Shown: positions 27,268-35,522 of the stretch, in pieces
Position numbering within the stretch: position 1 is the first letter of the stretch
Layout of the letters: each line of letters opens with the position of its first letter
Source: Thioalkalivibrio sp. XN279
GTDB lineage: Bacteria > Pseudomonadota > Gammaproteobacteria > Steroidobacterales > XN24
Length of the DNA stretch: 64,000 nucleotides
Reading direction: 5' to 3'
NCBI RefSeq assembly: GCF_011089885.1
Contig: NZ_JAANBD010000015.1
Location: 1-64,000 of the forward strand
Program-made: the position numbers and the translations under genes
Notes under the pieces: model-generated
Told to the model about the DNA's origin: nothing
What the model saw: only the letters and a program-made list of their open reading frames with translations
Database searches by the model: none

Positions 27268-27343
27268 GCGGCCGGGGCATGACAGGGTCCTGCGAGCGGC
27301 ATAAGAATTCCAAGTGAGCAGGACCCTGTCATGCCCTGGCCGC
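27268..27343 (-). repeat. Palindromic repeat element, copy 2 (inverted)
   Basis: Arms 27268-27293 and 27318-27343 pair with one mismatch. Outer stem GCGGCCGGGGCAT is identical to copy 1; inner stem is GACAGGGTCCTGC. The 24-nt loop is the reverse complement of the copy 1 loop with one substitution (23/24), so the element lies in the opposite orientation. It ends 39 bp before the stop of the next gene. Confidence 0.85.
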
Positions 27344-27382
27344 GGACAGGTCTTACACGCGAGGCGGAGCGCGGACAGGCCG

Positions 27383-28129
27383 TCAGCCGTGCGCCGGATC
27401 CCCGGGCGGCGCCCACGAGTCCACCGGTTCTTCCGCCAGGATCGACTCCATGATGGCGGTCTCGCGCGACATGATGGTGGCGATGAACTCGTCCGAGCCT
27501 TTCATGGCGCGGAAGGCGATGAAGCCGCGCTCGATGAACATGTGCAGGTCGAGCAGCCCGGCCATCTGTGCCGGGCCGTGCGCAAGCTTGACTGCGCTGT
27601 AGATGAAGGGCTTGAAGACGATGCTGTCCAGGGACTGGCCGACCTCGTGCACGATGCTGATCTGGCGCCGGCGCGCCTCGATATTGCCGCAGCGCCGGTA
27701 CGCCTCGGCGTAACTGGCGGCGTCCAGCCCGTTCTTCAGGCCCATCTCGCCCCACAGCATGGCCACCATGTCGAGGTCGAGTTCCTGGCTGATGGCGTGC
27801 AGCTCGATGCCGATGCTGATGGTCATCAGCGCCGCGCCGGGCATGACCTTGGACATGATGGGATAGACGCGCTCGACGCCCTCGTCGCGCGCCGAAAAGT
27901 CCTTGTCGCCGTAGAGGTCGTTGAGGAAGAACTCGACCGCCTTGCGGTAGCGCGAGGTCTCCAGCAGGTCGCGGTACGTGTGGCGCAGGCGCTCGGCCTG
28001 CCACGCCGCGAGGATGCGGCACTCGGGGCGCAGTCCCTGCTCGTCGTACTGGCGCAGCCGGGCCAGCCGGCTGCGTTCCAGTTGCTCGGCCAGCCGCCGC
28101 GCGCCGGCATCCCTTTGTGCGCTGCTCAT
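27383..28129 (-). CDS. FFLEELY motif family protein, function unknown
   Basis: A 248-residue soluble, largely alpha-helical protein. The segment RYRKAVEFFLNDLYGDKDFSARDEGVERV (split by the motif FFLNDLYG near residue 68) matches the FFLEELY-motif family found in Xanthomonadales, Chromatiales and relatives. No catalytic motif or membrane segment is seen. The ATG at 28127-28129 (MSSAQRD) is preferred over an in-frame start 17 codons upstream. It is divergent from the phasin gene. In the lineages where I recall this family it often neighbours fatty acid or PHA genes, but no function is known. Confidence 0.75.
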   Translation of the reverse strand: MSSAQRDAGARRLAEQLERSRLARLRQYDEQGLRPECRILAAWQAERLRHTYRDLLETSRYRKAVEFFLNDLYGDKDFSARDEGVERVYPIMSKVMPGAALMTISIGIELHAISQELDLDMVAMLWGEMGLKNGLDAASYAEAYRRCGNIEARRRQISIVHEVGQSLDSIVFKPFIYSAVKLAHGPAQMAGLLDLHMFIERGFIAFRAMKGSDEFIATIMSRETAIMESILAEEPVDSWAPPGDPAHG

Positions 28130-28201
28130 GGACCGGCATTGTAGGGCCAGGCCGGTGATTTTGCTCGCTTTGTGCCGCACGGGCCTAGACCATCGGATGC
28201 C

Positions 28202-28253
28202 TGTGACGCCGCCGCAGGCGGTGTTATGCTCGGGGTATCAAACAATCGTTTGA
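28202..28253 (+). promoter_or_regulatory. Predicted phasin promoter with PsrA-like operator
   Basis: TGTGAC (28202-28207) and TATGCT (28225-28230) are spaced by 17 bp. The perfect inverted repeat TCAAAC-AATC-GTTTGA (28238-28253) lies at the predicted start site. Its core CAAAC-N4-GTTTG matches the Pseudomonas PsrA consensus (G/C)AAAC-N2-4-GTTT(G/C). A repressor bound there would block initiation. Confidence 0.55.
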
Positions 28254-28262
28254 GGCGATCAG

Positions 28263-28766
28263 ATGGCAAAACAGAACGGTTCCGGCTCGCTCGCGGACAA
28301 CCAGCTCACCAGGCTGGTCGTCGGCTCGGCGAACCAGGTCTGGCACGTGGGCCGCGGCGCCTACACCTGGGCGGGCTCTGGCGGCGGTCGCCTGGTCGGC
28401 GGCTTGATGAACCTGGGCGGACGACTGGACCGCGAGGCCAAGAGCCGCGTCTTCGAAGCCCGCTCGAGTGCTGCGGTCACCTGGGAGCGGCTCGAGTCCG
28501 CTTTCGTGCAACGCGTGGCCCGGGCGTTGAACGCCCTGCAGATCCCGACTGCGCGCGACGTACGTGAGTTGAACCAGCGCGTGGAGTCGCTGCAAAAGGC
28601 GGTAGTCGCGCTGGAACGGCGTGCGGCAGAGGCAGCTGCGGTCGAGGCGGCAGCGTCCAGGGCCAAGCCTGCGGGGAAGGCGGCGGCCGCCGCGCGGCGT
28701 CGTGGCCCGGCGCGTAAGAAAACCGCGTCGGTAGCGCGTGCGCCGCGCAAGAAGGCCGGAAGCTGA
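28263..28766 (+). CDS. Phasin-like polyhydroxyalkanoate granule-associated protein
   Basis: A 167-residue protein with a phasin core (residues 15-125: VWHVGRGAYTWAGSGGGRLV, then amphipathic helices ending in LNQRVESLQKAVVALERRA). A basic Ala/Lys/Pro-rich tail ([20 protein letters not shown]) follows, the PhaF/PhaI-type layout in which the tail can contact nucleoid DNA. It would coat PHA granules or act as a stress-related phasin. No PHA synthase gene is in the window. The ATG at 28263 lies 10 bp after a PsrA-like palindrome. A patatin-like gene follows after 3 bp. Confidence 0.8.
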   Translation: MAKQNGSGSLADNQLTRLVVGSANQVWHVGRGAYTWAGSGGGRLVGGLMNLGGRLDREAKSRVFEARSSAAVTWERLESAFVQRVARALNALQIPTARDVRELNQRVESLQKAVVALERRAAEAAAVEAAASRAKPAGKAAAAARRRGPARKKTASVARAPRKKAGS

Positions 28767-28769
28767 CGC

Positions 28770-30020
28770 ATGCTGCAGACCCAGCGGACGCACCAGGCGG
28801 ACAAGAAGGGCGGCCCGAAGATCGGGCTGGCACTGGCTGGCGGCGGCCCGCTGGGCGGCATCTACGAGATCGGCGCGCTGCTGGCGCTGAACGAGGCCAT
28901 CGACGGGCTCGATTTCGCCGATGTCGATGTCTACGTCGGCGTGTCTGCGGGATCTTTCGTCGCCTCCACCCTGGCCAACGGCATTTCTGTCGAGGAGATG
29001 GGACGCCTGCTGGTGAGCCGGCGGGGCAAGCCGCAGCGCTTCGATCCGGCACTGTTCCTGCAGCCCAATTTCCAGGAATACATTCGCCGCGGCGCGCAGT
29101 TCCCGCGCCTGCTGGCCGAGGGCCTGTGGCAGTTTGCCCGTAACCCGCGCGCCAACGGCTTGCTGGAGTCGCTGAGCGGCGTGTCCCGGGCCATCCCCAC
29201 CGCGGTGTTCGACAACCAGCCCATCGAGAGCTTCCTCGACGACCTGTTCAGCAACCGCGGCATGACCAACGATTTCCGCCAGTTGCCGCACACGCTGCTG
29301 GTGGTGGGCGTGGACCTCGACACGGGCGAGGCGGTGCGCTTCGGCTCGCCGGGGCACGACGACGTGCCCATCTCCAAGGCCGTGCAGGCCAGCACGGCGC
29401 TGCCCGGGCTCTATCCCCCGGTGAAGATCGGGGAGCGTTATTTCGTCGACGGCGGCCTGAAGCGTACCCTGCACGCCTCGTCGGCGCTGGACGAGGGTGT
29501 CGACCTGCTGTTCTGCGTCAACCCGATCGTGCCCTACGACGCCAGCGCGGCGCCGCCGGGCGACGACAAGCGCCATGATTCGCTGGTCGAAGGCGGGCTC
29601 ACGGTCGTGCTGTCACAGACTTTCCGTGCCCTGATCCATTCGCGCATGAAGGTCGGCATGGCCAAGTACGAGACCAGCTACGTCGATCGCGACGTGGTGC
29701 TGTTCGAGCCCGACACGGGCGACTCGAAGATGTTCTTCACCAACGTGTTCAGTTACTCGAACCGGGAGATGGTCTGCCAGCACGCCTATCGCACCACGCG
29801 GCGCGACCTGTGGGCGCGTCGCCGGAAGCTCGGGCCGATCCTGAAACGCCACGGCGTGGTCATCAACGAGGCCATCCTGCAGGATCCCGACCGGCGCTTC
29901 ACCAGCGCCTTGTCGCGCCGGCCCGACCCGATGCGTCTGGGGCACTACAAGAATCCGGTCACCAACCGCCTCGACGGCCTGCTGGACCGGCTCGAGGTGC
30001 TGGTGCGCCCGAGCCACTAG
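28770..30020 (+). CDS. Patatin-like phospholipase family protein
   Basis: A 416-residue predicted lipid acyl hydrolase. The oxyanion hole GLALAGGGPLGG (residue 19), nucleophile elbow VGVSAGSF (GXSXG, Ser near residue 61) and the catalytic Asp in YFVDGGLKRT (DGG, near residue 229) form the Ser-Asp dyad. No signal peptide or membrane helix is seen, so it is probably cytosolic. It begins 3 bp after the phasin stop and presumably shares its promoter. The pairing suggests an action on granule or membrane lipids; some patatin-like proteins are PHA depolymerases, but the substrate here is unknown. Confidence 0.88.
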   Translation: MLQTQRTHQADKKGGPKIGLALAGGGPLGGIYEIGALLALNEAIDGLDFADVDVYVGVSAGSFVASTLANGISVEEMGRLLVSRRGKPQRFDPALFLQPNFQEYIRRGAQFPRLLAEGLWQFARNPRANGLLESLSGVSRAIPTAVFDNQPIESFLDDLFSNRGMTNDFRQLPHTLLVVGVDLDTGEAVRFGSPGHDDVPISKAVQASTALPGLYPPVKIGERYFVDGGLKRTLHASSALDEGVDLLFCVNPIVPYDASAAPPGDDKRHDSLVEGGLTVVLSQTFRALIHSRMKVGMAKYETSYVDRDVVLFEPDTGDSKMFFTNVFSYSNREMVCQHAYRTTRRDLWARRRKLGPILKRHGVVINEAILQDPDRRFTSALSRRPDPMRLGHYKNPVTNRLDGLLDRLEVLVRPSH

Positions 30021-30050
30021 GGCCGCAGGCGCCGTCGCCGCGGCGCGCGC

Positions 30051-31721
30051 TCAGCTCGCCTCGTCGCGCAGCTCCCGACGCAGGATCTTGCCCACGTTGG
30101 TCTTCGGCAGCTCCTTGCGGAACTCGACCTTGCGCGGGACCTTGTAGCCCGTGAGGCCTTCGCGGCAGAAGTTGATGAGCTCCTTCTCGGTCACGCTCTG
30201 CCCCTCTCGGCACACCACGAACAGCTTCACCATCTCGCCGGACTTCTCGTCCGGGATGCCGACCGCCGCGGCCTCGAGCACGGCCGGATGGGTCACTGCG
30301 ACGCCCTCGACCTCGTTCGGGTACACGTTGAAGCCGGAGACCAGGATCATGTCCTTCTTGCGGTCCTCGATGAAGATGTAGCCGCGCTCGTCCATGCGGC
30401 CCATGTCGCCGCTGCGGAACCAGCCGCCCTCCAGCATCACCTTGTCGGTCTCGTCGGGGCGATTCCAGTAGCCGGCCATGACCTGCGGCCCGCGAATGCA
30501 GATCTCGCCCACGGCGCCGATGCCGAGCTCCTTGCCGTCCTCGTCGCGGATGCTGAATTCGGTGGAGGAAATGGGCACGCCGATGGAGCCGTTGAACTCT
30601 TTCTGGGTGAGCGGGTTGATCGACGCGGCGGGCGACGTTTCAGTCAAGCCGTAGGCCTGGATCAGGGGTTTGCCTGTGACCTGCTGCCAGCGCTCCGCCA
30701 CGGCGGCCTGCACCGCCATGCCGCCGCCGAGGGTCACCCTGAGGTGGCTGAAGTCGACCTCGTCGAAGCCCGGCGTATTGAGCAGGCCGTTGAACAGCGT
30801 GTTGACCCCGGTGATGAAGGTGAACTTCTGTTTCTTCAGCTCCTTGACGAAGCCGGGCATGTCGCGCGGATTGGTGATGAGGATGTTGTTCCCCCCCATC
30901 AGCGTGAAGACGAAGAAGTTCGCCGTCAACGAGAAGATGTGATAAAGCGGCAGCGGCGTGATCACCACGGACTGCCCTTCGACCACGGTGACGCTCAGCC
31001 ACGCCCGCGCCTGCAGCAGGTTGGCGATGATGTTCCGGTGCGTGAGCATGGCGCCCTTGGCCACCCCGGTGGTGCCGCCGGTGTACTGCAGGAAGGCGAT
31101 GTCGTCGTGGCCCAGCGGCGGCGTGTCCATGGTCTGCCACTTGCCCTCCTTGAGGGCCTTGTGGAAGGGCACCGCGTCCGGGATGTCCCAGGCCGGGACC
31201 ATCTTCTTCACCTTGCGGATGACGAAGTTCACCAGGTGGCGCTTCGGCACCGGCAGCATGTCACCGATGGCCGTCACGACCACCGTCTTGATCGGCGTGT
31301 TGTGGCGCACCTTCTGCAGGGTGGCGGCGAAGTTTTCCACCAGGATGATGGCCTTGGCGCCGGAGTCCTTCAGCTGGTGCTCCAGCTCGCGCGGCGTGTA
31401 CAGCGGGTTGACGTTGGTCACCGTCAGGCCGGCGCGCAGGATGGCGGCCACCGCCACCGCGTACTGGATGACGTTCGGCATCATGATGGCGACGCAGTCG
31501 CCCTTGGCGAGGCCGGCGTTCTTCTGCAGCCAGGCGCCCAGGTAGCGCGACATCTCGTCCAGCTCGCCGAAGCTGATCGAGTGGCCCATGTTGGTGAACG
31601 CGGGCAGGCTGCTGTACTTGCTGAACGACTGCTCGAGGAACTCCCGCAGCGAGGGGAATTCGTTGACGTCGATTTCGGCGGGCACGCCCTCCGGGTATTC
31701 CTGAAGCCAGATCTTGTCCAT
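30051..31721 (-). CDS. fadD: Long-chain fatty acid:CoA ligase FadD
   Basis: A 556-residue adenylate-forming enzyme activating fatty acids to acyl-CoA for beta-oxidation. The P-loop YTGGTTGVAKGAMLTHRN (near residue 215), the linker region GWFRSGDMGRMDERGYIFIEDRKK split over the FadD signature, and the C-terminal catalytic Lys in LPKTNVGKILRREL are all present. The ATG at 31719-31721 has GGGGGAG upstream. It follows tesA on the same strand by 24 bp, so a thioesterase-ligase pair is co-transcribed. It is convergent with the patatin gene. Confidence 0.95.
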   Translation of the reverse strand: MDKIWLQEYPEGVPAEIDVNEFPSLREFLEQSFSKYSSLPAFTNMGHSISFGELDEMSRYLGAWLQKNAGLAKGDCVAIMMPNVIQYAVAVAAILRAGLTVTNVNPLYTPRELEHQLKDSGAKAIILVENFAATLQKVRHNTPIKTVVVTAIGDMLPVPKRHLVNFVIRKVKKMVPAWDIPDAVPFHKALKEGKWQTMDTPPLGHDDIAFLQYTGGTTGVAKGAMLTHRNIIANLLQARAWLSVTVVEGQSVVITPLPLYHIFSLTANFFVFTLMGGNNILITNPRDMPGFVKELKKQKFTFITGVNTLFNGLLNTPGFDEVDFSHLRVTLGGGMAVQAAVAERWQQVTGKPLIQAYGLTETSPAASINPLTQKEFNGSIGVPISSTEFSIRDEDGKELGIGAVGEICIRGPQVMAGYWNRPDETDKVMLEGGWFRSGDMGRMDERGYIFIEDRKKDMILVSGFNVYPNEVEGVAVTHPAVLEAAAVGIPDEKSGEMVKLFVVCREGQSVTEKELINFCREGLTGYKVPRKVEFRKELPKTNVGKILRRELRDEAS

Positions 31722-31745
31722 CGCTCCCCCGCGACTCCGGTGTGG

Positions 31746-32372
31746 TTATTCTTCCGAGTGCCGGATTGTACCCCCGAGCAGGCCCACAATCTCGGGCCAC
31801 ACGTTTTCCACGATGCGCGGCTGCGCGGCCGCCGTGGGGTGCAGCCCGTCGTCCTGCATCAGGGCCGGATCGAGCGCCACGCCGTCGAGGATGAAAGGCA
31901 CCAGGCCGGTGCCGTATTCTTGCGCCAGCTCGTGGTAGACCTGGTGGAACGCCTCGGTGTAGGCCGGGCCGTAATTGGGCGGGATGTGGATCCCCGCCAG
32001 CAGCACCTCGGCGCCCACATCGTGCGAAAGTTGAATCATCCTGGCCAGGTTGCGTCGAATCTCCGGGATGGGGATGGCCCGCAACCCGTCGTTCCCGCCC
32101 AGGCCGATCACGACCAGGGCGGGCGAGTTGAGCTCCAGGGCGCGCGGCAGGCGCGCCAGTCCCCCACTGGTGGTGTCGCCGCTGATGCTGGCGTTGACCA
32201 CGCGATGCGGATAGCCGGAGGCCTGCAGGCGCTCCTGTAACAGCGCCGGCCAGTTCTCGTGGATGGCCAGGCCGTAGCCAGCACTGAGGCTGTCGCCGAC
32301 AATGAGGACCGTCGGCGTTGCGGCCGCGGCCGGCGCGGCCAGGACGAACAGCAATAAAAGGATTCTGTACAT
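31746..32372 (-). CDS. tesA: TesA-type arylesterase/acyl-CoA thioesterase I
   Basis: A 208-residue periplasmic SGNH hydrolase. A signal peptide (MYRILLLLFVLAAPAAAA) is followed by GDSLSAGYG (nucleophile Ser), SGDTTSGG, GLGGNDGLR (oxyanion Asn) and DGLHP (catalytic Asp/His). E. coli TesA is a broad thioesterase, protease and lysophospholipase. The ATG at 32370-32372 overlaps the start codon of the divergent ybbA-type gene (CATG), as discussed separately; an upstream in-frame ATG at 32405 is possible. fadD lies downstream in the same operon. Confidence 0.93.
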   Translation of the reverse strand: MYRILLLLFVLAAPAAAATPTVLIVGDSLSAGYGLAIHENWPALLQERLQASGYPHRVVNASISGDTTSGGLARLPRALELNSPALVVIGLGGNDGLRAIPIPEIRRNLARMIQLSHDVGAEVLLAGIHIPPNYGPAYTEAFHQVYHELAQEYGTGLVPFILDGVALDPALMQDDGLHPTAAAQPRIVENVWPEIVGLLGGTIRHSEE

Positions 32373-33054
32373 GGAACAAGCGACCGGGCGCACGCCGGTT
32401 CTCAAGGCTCAGGGTTTGACCCGGAAGGTTAGCAGCCCCGAGGGAGAGCTGACCATCCTCGACCACGCCGAGCTGGAGATCATGCCCGGCGAGTCGGTGG
32501 CCATCCTCGGCCCGTCCGGCGCCGGCAAGTCGACCCTGCTGTCGCTGCTCGCCGGCCTCGACCTGCCCAGCGACGGCCGCGTCTGGGTCAACGGCCGCGA
32601 GCTGACGGCGCTGGACGAGGACGGTCGTGCCGCCGTGCGCGCCGAGCAGGTGGGGTTCGTATTCCAGTCCTTCCACCTGGTGCCGGCGCTGACGGCGCTG
32701 GAAAACGTCATGCTGCCGCTCGAGCTGGCCGGGCGCCGCGATGCCCGGCGCCAGGCCCGCGCCGCGCTGGAGGAGGTCGGGCTGGGCCCGCGGGTCGGCC
32801 ATTACCCGCGCCAGCTTTCGGGCGGCGAGCGCCAGCGCGTCGCCATCGCGCGGGCCTTCGTGGCGGGACCTTCGCTGCTGTTCGCGGACGAGCCCACCGG
32901 CAACCTGGACACGCGCACGGGGGGTCGCATCGCCGACCTGCTGTTCCGCCTCAACGCCGAGCACGGCACCACGCTGGTGCTGGTCACCCATGACCGGGTG
33001 CTGGCGGACCGTTGCGACCGCCAGCTGGAAATGGACGCGGGGAAACTGCTTTGA
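32371..33054 (+). CDS. ybbA: ABC transporter ATP-binding protein (YbbA type)
   Basis: A 227-residue LolD/MacB-family ATPase. Walker A GPSGAGKST, Q-loop VFQSFHLVPALTALENV, signature [15 protein letters not shown] and Walker B LLFADEPTGNLD are intact. It pairs with the large permease encoded immediately downstream (TTGA overlap). Divergent tesA next to ybbA-ybbP is the E. coli arrangement, which supports the name. The ATG at 32371 has AAAAGGA upstream. The transported substrate is unknown; related systems act on lipoproteins or periplasmic processes. Confidence 0.9.
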   Translation: MEQATGRTPVLKAQGLTRKVSSPEGELTILDHAELEIMPGESVAILGPSGAGKSTLLSLLAGLDLPSDGRVWVNGRELTALDEDGRAAVRAEQVGFVFQSFHLVPALTALENVMLPLELAGRRDARRQARAALEEVGLGPRVGHYPRQLSGGERQRVAIARAFVAGPSLLFADEPTGNLDTRTGGRIADLLFRLNAEHGTTLVLVTHDRVLADRCDRQLEMDAGKLL

Positions 33055-35522
33055 GAAGTCTCGTCTTCGGCCTCTCCCAGGTGGTGCGGGAGTTGAAGTC
33101 CGGCGAGGTGCGCGTGCTCGCCGCCGCGCTGGCGCTGGCCGTGGCGGCGATGACCGCGGTCGGTTTTTTCACCGACCGCGTCGGGCAGGGCGTGCAGGCG
33201 CGCAGCGCCGAGGTGCTCGCCGCCGACCTGGTGCTGCGTTCGAACCGGCCCATATCCGAGGCCCACGAGGCGCTGGCACGCGAGCTGGGCCTGGAGACCG
33301 CGCGCACGGCGTCCTTTCCCAGCGTGGTCGTGGCTGGCGAAGCCACCGCGCTGGCCGACATCGAAGCGGTCAGCACGGCGTATCCGTTGCGCGGCCGGCT
33401 CAAGGTGAGCGCCGCGATGGATGCCGAGTCGGTGGTGGTGGACGAGGTCCCCCCGCCTGGCGAAGCCTGGGCGGATCCGCGGCTGCTGGCGCGCCTGGAC
33501 GCCGATGCGGGCATCACGGTGCAGCTCGGGCGCACCGAGCTGCGCATCACCCGGCTGCTGGACTATCGCCCGGACCAGGGCTTCAGCTTCGCCGAGCTGG
33601 CGCCCACGCTGCTGGTCAATCTCGAGGACGTGGAGGCCACCGGCCTGGTGGCGCCCGGCAGCCGCGTGTCTTACCGGCTGTTGCTGGCCGGCGACGCCCC
33701 GGCCCTGGCCGAGTTCCGCGACCGCGTCGAGCTGGGCGTGAGCGAGCGGCTGCGTGGCATCGAGGATGCGCAGCCCGAGATCGGCAGCGCGGTGGCGCGT
33801 GCGGGCCGCTTCATCGGTCTCGCTTCCCTGGTGAGCGCCCTGATCGCGGCGCTGGCGGTGGCCATGGCGGCGCGGCGCTTTGCCAGCCGGCGCATGGACA
33901 CGGTAGCGCTGATGAAGTGCGTGGGCGCATCGCGGCGCTTCGTGCTGCAGGCGATGCTGGTGCAGCTCATGGTGGTCGGCCTCGCCGCCTCGCTGCTCGG
34001 CATCGGGCTGGGCTGGCTGGCGCAGGAAGGCCTGGTGCGCCTGCTCGCCGGCCTGGTCTCCCAGGACCTGCCGCCGCCGACCCTGGCGCCGGCCATCGGC
34101 GGCCTGGTGCTGGCGGGGCTGGTGCTGGCGGGCTTCGCCCTGGTGCCCATCATCGAGCTGTGTCGCACCCCGCCCGGCCGGGTGCTGCGGCGCGACCTCA
34201 TGCCGCCGGCGCTCGGTCCCATGGTGCTGTACGGCGCGGCGGTCGGCGGGGTCCTTGCCCTGCTGGCCTGGCAGGTGCGCGATGCGCGCCTGGTCGGCTG
34301 GCTGGCGCTGGGCACCGCCGGCGTGGTCGTGGGCCTGGCGCTCGGCGGCTGGTTGCTGGTGTGGCTGGCCGGCCGCCTGCGCGGCGGCGGCGCCGCGTGG
34401 CGCTACGGTCTCGCCAACGTGGCGCGGCGCGGGCGCGAGAGCGTGGTGCAGGTGGGCGCTTTCGGCATCGGTCTGATGGTGCTCTTGCTGCTCACCCTGG
34501 TGCGCTCCGGCCTGCTGGAGCAATGGCGCGCCACCCTGCCGGAGGATGCGCCCAACCGTTTCCTCATCAACATCCAGCCGCATGAAGCGGACGGCGTGCA
34601 GGCCTACCTCGAGGCACACTTCGGCGGGGCCGAGCTGGTGCCCCTGATCCGCGCGCGCATGACCGAAATCGAAGGCGTAGCCGTGGCGGAGCGGGAGTAT
34701 CCCTCGCCGCGCGCGCAGGGTTTCATCGATCGCGAGGCCAACCTGAGCTGGGCGGCGCAGCCCGCGCCGGACAATCGCATCGTGGCGGGCCGCTGGTGGC
34801 CGACGCGTGACGACGCCGAGGTCTCGGTGGAGGTCGACTTTGCGCGCGACCTCGGCATCAGTCTCGGCGACCTGCTCGAGTTCGACATCGCCGGCGAGCG
34901 GCTGGAAGTCAAGGTCACCAGCCTGCGCGAGGTACAGTGGGACTCCTTCAACCCGAACTTTTTCATGGTGTTCCCGCCCGGCCTGATGGAGCCCTATCCG
35001 CGCACCTACATCGCCAGCATCCACGTCGACCGGGAACAGCGCGGCGACGTGCTGGAGCTGGTACGCAGCTATCCCAGCGTGACCGTCATCGACCTCGAGG
35101 CGGCCATCGCCCAGGTGCGGGACGTCATGGACCAGGCCTCGCTGGCGGTGCAGTACGTGTTCCTGTTCGCCCTCGGCGCCGGCGTGCTGGTGATGCTCGC
35201 CGTGATCCAGTCGACCCGCGAGGAACGGCTGTACGAGAGCGCCATGCTGCGCACCCTCGGCGCGCGCCGCCGCGTCGTGCTCGCGGGCGTGGCGGTCGAG
35301 TTCGCGGCCCTCGGGCTGATCTCCGGCGTGCTGGCGGCGGCCGGCGCCACTGCCGTGGCGTGGCTGCTGGCCGAGCGTGTCTTCAATCTCTCCTTCACGC
35401 CCGACCCGACGGTATGGCTGGCCGGCCTGCTCGCCGGCGTGTTCGTGGTCGGCGGCACCGGCGTCCTCGCCACCCGGACCGTGGTGACCCACCCGCCCGC
35501 GAACGTGCTGCGGGGCTACTGA
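33051..35522 (+). CDS. ybbP: ABC transporter permease (YbbP type, FtsX-like)
   Basis: An 823-residue permease with a membrane helix near residues 17-38 and a first FtsX-type core near residues 255-400. A further membrane block lies near 420-500, followed by a large periplasmic domain and a second FtsX core (residues 700-815, LASLRTLG-like MLRTLGARRRVVLAGVAVEF). The start is TTG at 33051, inside the ybbA stop (TTGA), which implies translational coupling; no ATG fits. The stop abuts the oxyR stop with no gap (TGATCA). Substrate is unknown. Confidence 0.88.
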   Translation: MRSLVFGLSQVVRELKSGEVRVLAAALALAVAAMTAVGFFTDRVGQGVQARSAEVLAADLVLRSNRPISEAHEALARELGLETARTASFPSVVVAGEATALADIEAVSTAYPLRGRLKVSAAMDAESVVVDEVPPPGEAWADPRLLARLDADAGITVQLGRTELRITRLLDYRPDQGFSFAELAPTLLVNLEDVEATGLVAPGSRVSYRLLLAGDAPALAEFRDRVELGVSERLRGIEDAQPEIGSAVARAGRFIGLASLVSALIAALAVAMAARRFASRRMDTVALMKCVGASRRFVLQAMLVQLMVVGLAASLLGIGLGWLAQEGLVRLLAGLVSQDLPPPTLAPAIGGLVLAGLVLAGFALVPIIELCRTPPGRVLRRDLMPPALGPMVLYGAAVGGVLALLAWQVRDARLVGWLALGTAGVVVGLALGGWLLVWLAGRLRGGGAAWRYGLANVARRGRESVVQVGAFGIGLMVLLLLTLVRSGLLEQWRATLPEDAPNRFLINIQPHEADGVQAYLEAHFGGAELVPLIRARMTEIEGVAVAEREYPSPRAQGFIDREANLSWAAQPAPDNRIVAGRWWPTRDDAEVSVEVDFARDLGISLGDLLEFDIAGERLEVKVTSLREVQWDSFNPNFFMVFPPGLMEPYPRTYIASIHVDREQRGDVLELVRSYPSVTVIDLEAAIAQVRDVMDQASLAVQYVFLFALGAGVLVMLAVIQSTREERLYESAMLRTLGARRRVVLAGVAVEFAALGLISGVLAAAGATAVAWLLAERVFNLSFTPDPTVWLAGLLAGVFVVGGTGVLATRTVVTHPPANVLRGY

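Larger units (their letters stand above)
26925..27382. other. Intergenic region carrying two palindromic repeat elements
   Basis: About 460 bp between the convergent hemE and the FFLEELY gene. It contains two 76-nt hairpin elements in opposite orientation (26965-27040 and 27268-27343). The 227 bp between them has a small hairpin (CTGCCGA-TG-TCGGCAG, 27086-27101) and no credible ORF. Confidence 0.8.

Noticed and set aside
32802-35492. An 896-codon open frame opposite ybbA/ybbP
   Set aside because: Low-complexity His/Arg/Gln-rich translation; it is the antisense of a clear permease.
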